Source: Nageia nagi (Eukaryota; Pinophyta). From it: a stretch of DNA of 64,000 nt. This document shows positions 62,050 to 64,000 of this stretch, piece by piece; the first letter of the stretch is position 1, and each line of letters begins with the position of its first letter. The stretch spans positions 172,794,001 through 172,858,000 of the forward strand of contig JBITNC010000001.1 in NCBI GenBank assembly GCA_050084985.1, written 5' to 3'. The notes beneath the pieces are model-generated. The model was not told the DNA's origin. It ran no database searches and worked only from the letters and a program-made list of their open reading frames with translations. The position numbers and the translations under genes were made by a program.

Positions 62050-64000
62050 CATTTCCTACATTTTCCCCAAAAAGTGCTCTAACTCATATATCTTTTGCAA
62101 GACTGATTAGCATTCTTCAAAGTTTTTCCTTAAGTCGCATTCACAAATAAAACAACATAATTCCACAAGGGGTTTGTTCGAACTAGATTGAATATCACAA
62201 AATCTATTCATTGAAGGTTGTTGCATCTTCTTAAACACTTTGCAAGGCCCAATTTTTCTCGAGGTATGTTTGTTATAGCTCCAATTGTTGGGGTATCTTT
62301 CCTTTGTTGAGATGGACCAATACAAATCACCCTTCGTGAAACGTCTTCTCCCTTCAATGCTCATCTACTCTTGTTTTGTAAATCCCATTCATCTTTAACA
62401 ACTTCTCTCTTACTTATTTATGAATTTTAAGAATATTATGGGCAAATGAAATAGTCTCTTGATTAAAATTTTGGAACAAATTTATCAAAACAACAACATT
62501 CTTAGGGTTAACTCCATAGACAATTTGAATTGGAATTGGAGATTTATTGATTGACCTATGAACACTTGAATTATATGCTAAAACTTCATTCCATCTTCCT
62601 TTATTATCACGAACTAAGCATCGCAATAAGTTGCCCAAGCTCCTATTAACAACTTCAATTTTCCCATTTGTTTGTCAACAGTAGGTAGAACTAAATTGGA
62701 GCTTTGTTCCAAGCTGCATCTATTGTCTACACCAAAAATGACTTGTGAACTTTCATCTCTATCATTGGTTATCCTCTTAAGTAACCCATAAATCGTTCCA
62801 TGTTCTTTGAAAAAAATAACACCAATATTAAAAGCATTATTGGTTCTTTTGCAAGGAAGGAAATAGGCCGCTTTAGAAAAACGATCAAATACAGCAAAAA
62901 TAGAATCATGCCTCCTCTATGTTCTTGGCAATCCTAAAACACAATCTATAAAAATATCTTCCCATTGCCTCTTCAGCACAGGTAAATATGTGTATCGTTC
63001 AACATTTTGCTTTCCTCCTCTTACAACTTAACAAATTCTACAATGTGCAACAAACTTAACTACATTTTTCCATAAAATGCAGCTAATCAAATTTTCCACT
63101 CACCAAGTGAAATGTTTTATCCTAGCCAAAATTACCTTCAAGACCACCACTATGCAACTCTGTAATCACTTCTTACCTTCTTGACTCAACTAGTATACAT
63201 AATTGCAGACATTTAAATAAATGGCCATCATTTAAAATATAATCTTCATATTGTTGTCCACCTATCATTAATCCATAAATAGGGCCAAAAATAGGATCAG
63301 TTGCATATATTTTTCGCACTTCATTTCTTCAAAACAAATGATTTTTATACTCAAAATACGAAATAATTCTCGTAAATGAATTAAATCATTTCAAAACTCT
63401 TGCTGAAAACCAAAATATCATCAAAATACACAATGACAAATCTCCCAATTTGCTTTTGAAAAACAAAATTCAATGCACATAAAAGTTGTTGAAGGATGGA
63501 TGAGATCAACCATTCATAGAATCCATCGTGGTTTTAAATGTTATCTTCCATTGATCTATTTCCTTGATCTTGATTTGATGGTATCCATTATATAAATCAA
63601 TCTTCAAAAATATTGACACCTAAAAGAAAGACAAGTAAATCATCCATATGCAGAATTGGATATCTATATTTCACGATGAATTTCTTGATTGCCCATGAAG
63701 CACCACACATTCTCCATTTACCTCCCTTCTTGGGTGTTAACATAGTTGGTATAGCACATGAGCTCATATTAAAGCTCTTTTCCAACAACTCATGAACATG
63801 CCTCTTTATCTCATGTTCAAAAGTTGGTAATTGATATGGAGCAAAATTTGGAAGCTAAGAACTCGAAAGAAAATCAATTTGATGAGTGATGCCTATACTT
63901 GGAGGTAAACCTATCAGTATGTCATTAGGCATAATGTCTTTACACTCTTTTAGCAATTTTTTTATTGGTTGCAATAAACCGAACTTGTTTCAATTCTCAT
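62050..64000 (-). pseudogene. Ty3/gypsy pol remnant running off the right edge
   Basis: Minus-strand pieces in order from the window edge: RT with MLTPKKGGKWRMC (about 63752-63714), DLYNGYHQIKI (about 63596-63564) and a shifted YFDDILVFS-type catalytic region (about 63430-63405); an abrupt jump that loses RNase H; a pre-integrase segment with GGQQYEDYILNDGHLFK (about 63263-63213); integrase pieces ending VVNRSLGNLLRCLVRDNKGR (about 62662-62600) with EVLAYNSSVHRSINKSP; and a trailing segment RRFTKGDLYW (about 62342-62313). Many stops and shifts are present. It is a different family from the remnant at 20.9-22.3 kb, which keeps a chromodomain-like end. The 5' part lies beyond 64000. Confidence 0.82.

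Noticed and set aside
1-64000. tRNA, rRNA, or small RNA genes
   Set aside because: No cloverleaf arms with A/B box words or rRNA core sequences were noticed; the only tRNA-related sequence is the 12-base primer site of the LTR element.

Overview
The window looks like nuclear DNA of a seed plant with a large, transposon-rich genome. A conifer or other gymnosperm fits best: one host gene is stretched over more than 35 kb by introns of about 10, 10 and 14 kb, and most of the rest is decayed transposable elements. The species call is inference. There is no prokaryotic-style gene order, and I found no rRNA, tRNA or CRISPR. Most open frames here are chance frames or pieces of mobile elements.

Host gene. 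A PHD-finger protein gene lies on the minus strand. Exon 1 (49594-50987) holds the start codon and the C4HC3 PHD finger. I traced four more exons by conserved protein blocks and matching splice phase: 39449-39515, 39126-39274, 29281-29371 and 15104-15151. Together they encode 583 residues. All junctions keep frame, and one intron has a GC donor. The last coding exon is probably outside the window or unrecognised. Intron 1 holds a LINE with a hAT-type MITE inside it, a decayed hAT transposase and a solo LTR. Intron 3 holds a nearly full-length but broken LINE. Intron 4 holds a deleted Ty3/gypsy pol, a 24-bp satellite and several local tandem repeats.

Left of the gene (1-15.1 kb). This part holds unassigned AT-rich sequence, small MITE-like repeats, a broken hAT transposase interrupted by a solo LTR with a perfect 5-bp target duplication (ATAAG), and a 655-bp tandem duplication.

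Right of the gene (51-64 kb). Two degenerate copies of a plant mobile domain (PMD)-like sequence face each other as a large inverted repeat (about 51.8-54.5 kb and 54.7-61.8 kb). The second arm was later hit twice: by a solo LTR (59002-60520, target duplication TGATA) and by a young, structurally complete LTR retrotransposon (54842-58172, target duplication CAAAC). The young element has 309-bp LTRs that differ at two positions, a tRNA-iMet-type primer site and a polypurine tract. It has no gag or pol. It carries one intact 551-codon frame for an acidic protein I do not recognise, and this is the best candidate here for something undescribed. A broken Ty3/gypsy pol on the minus strand runs off the right edge.
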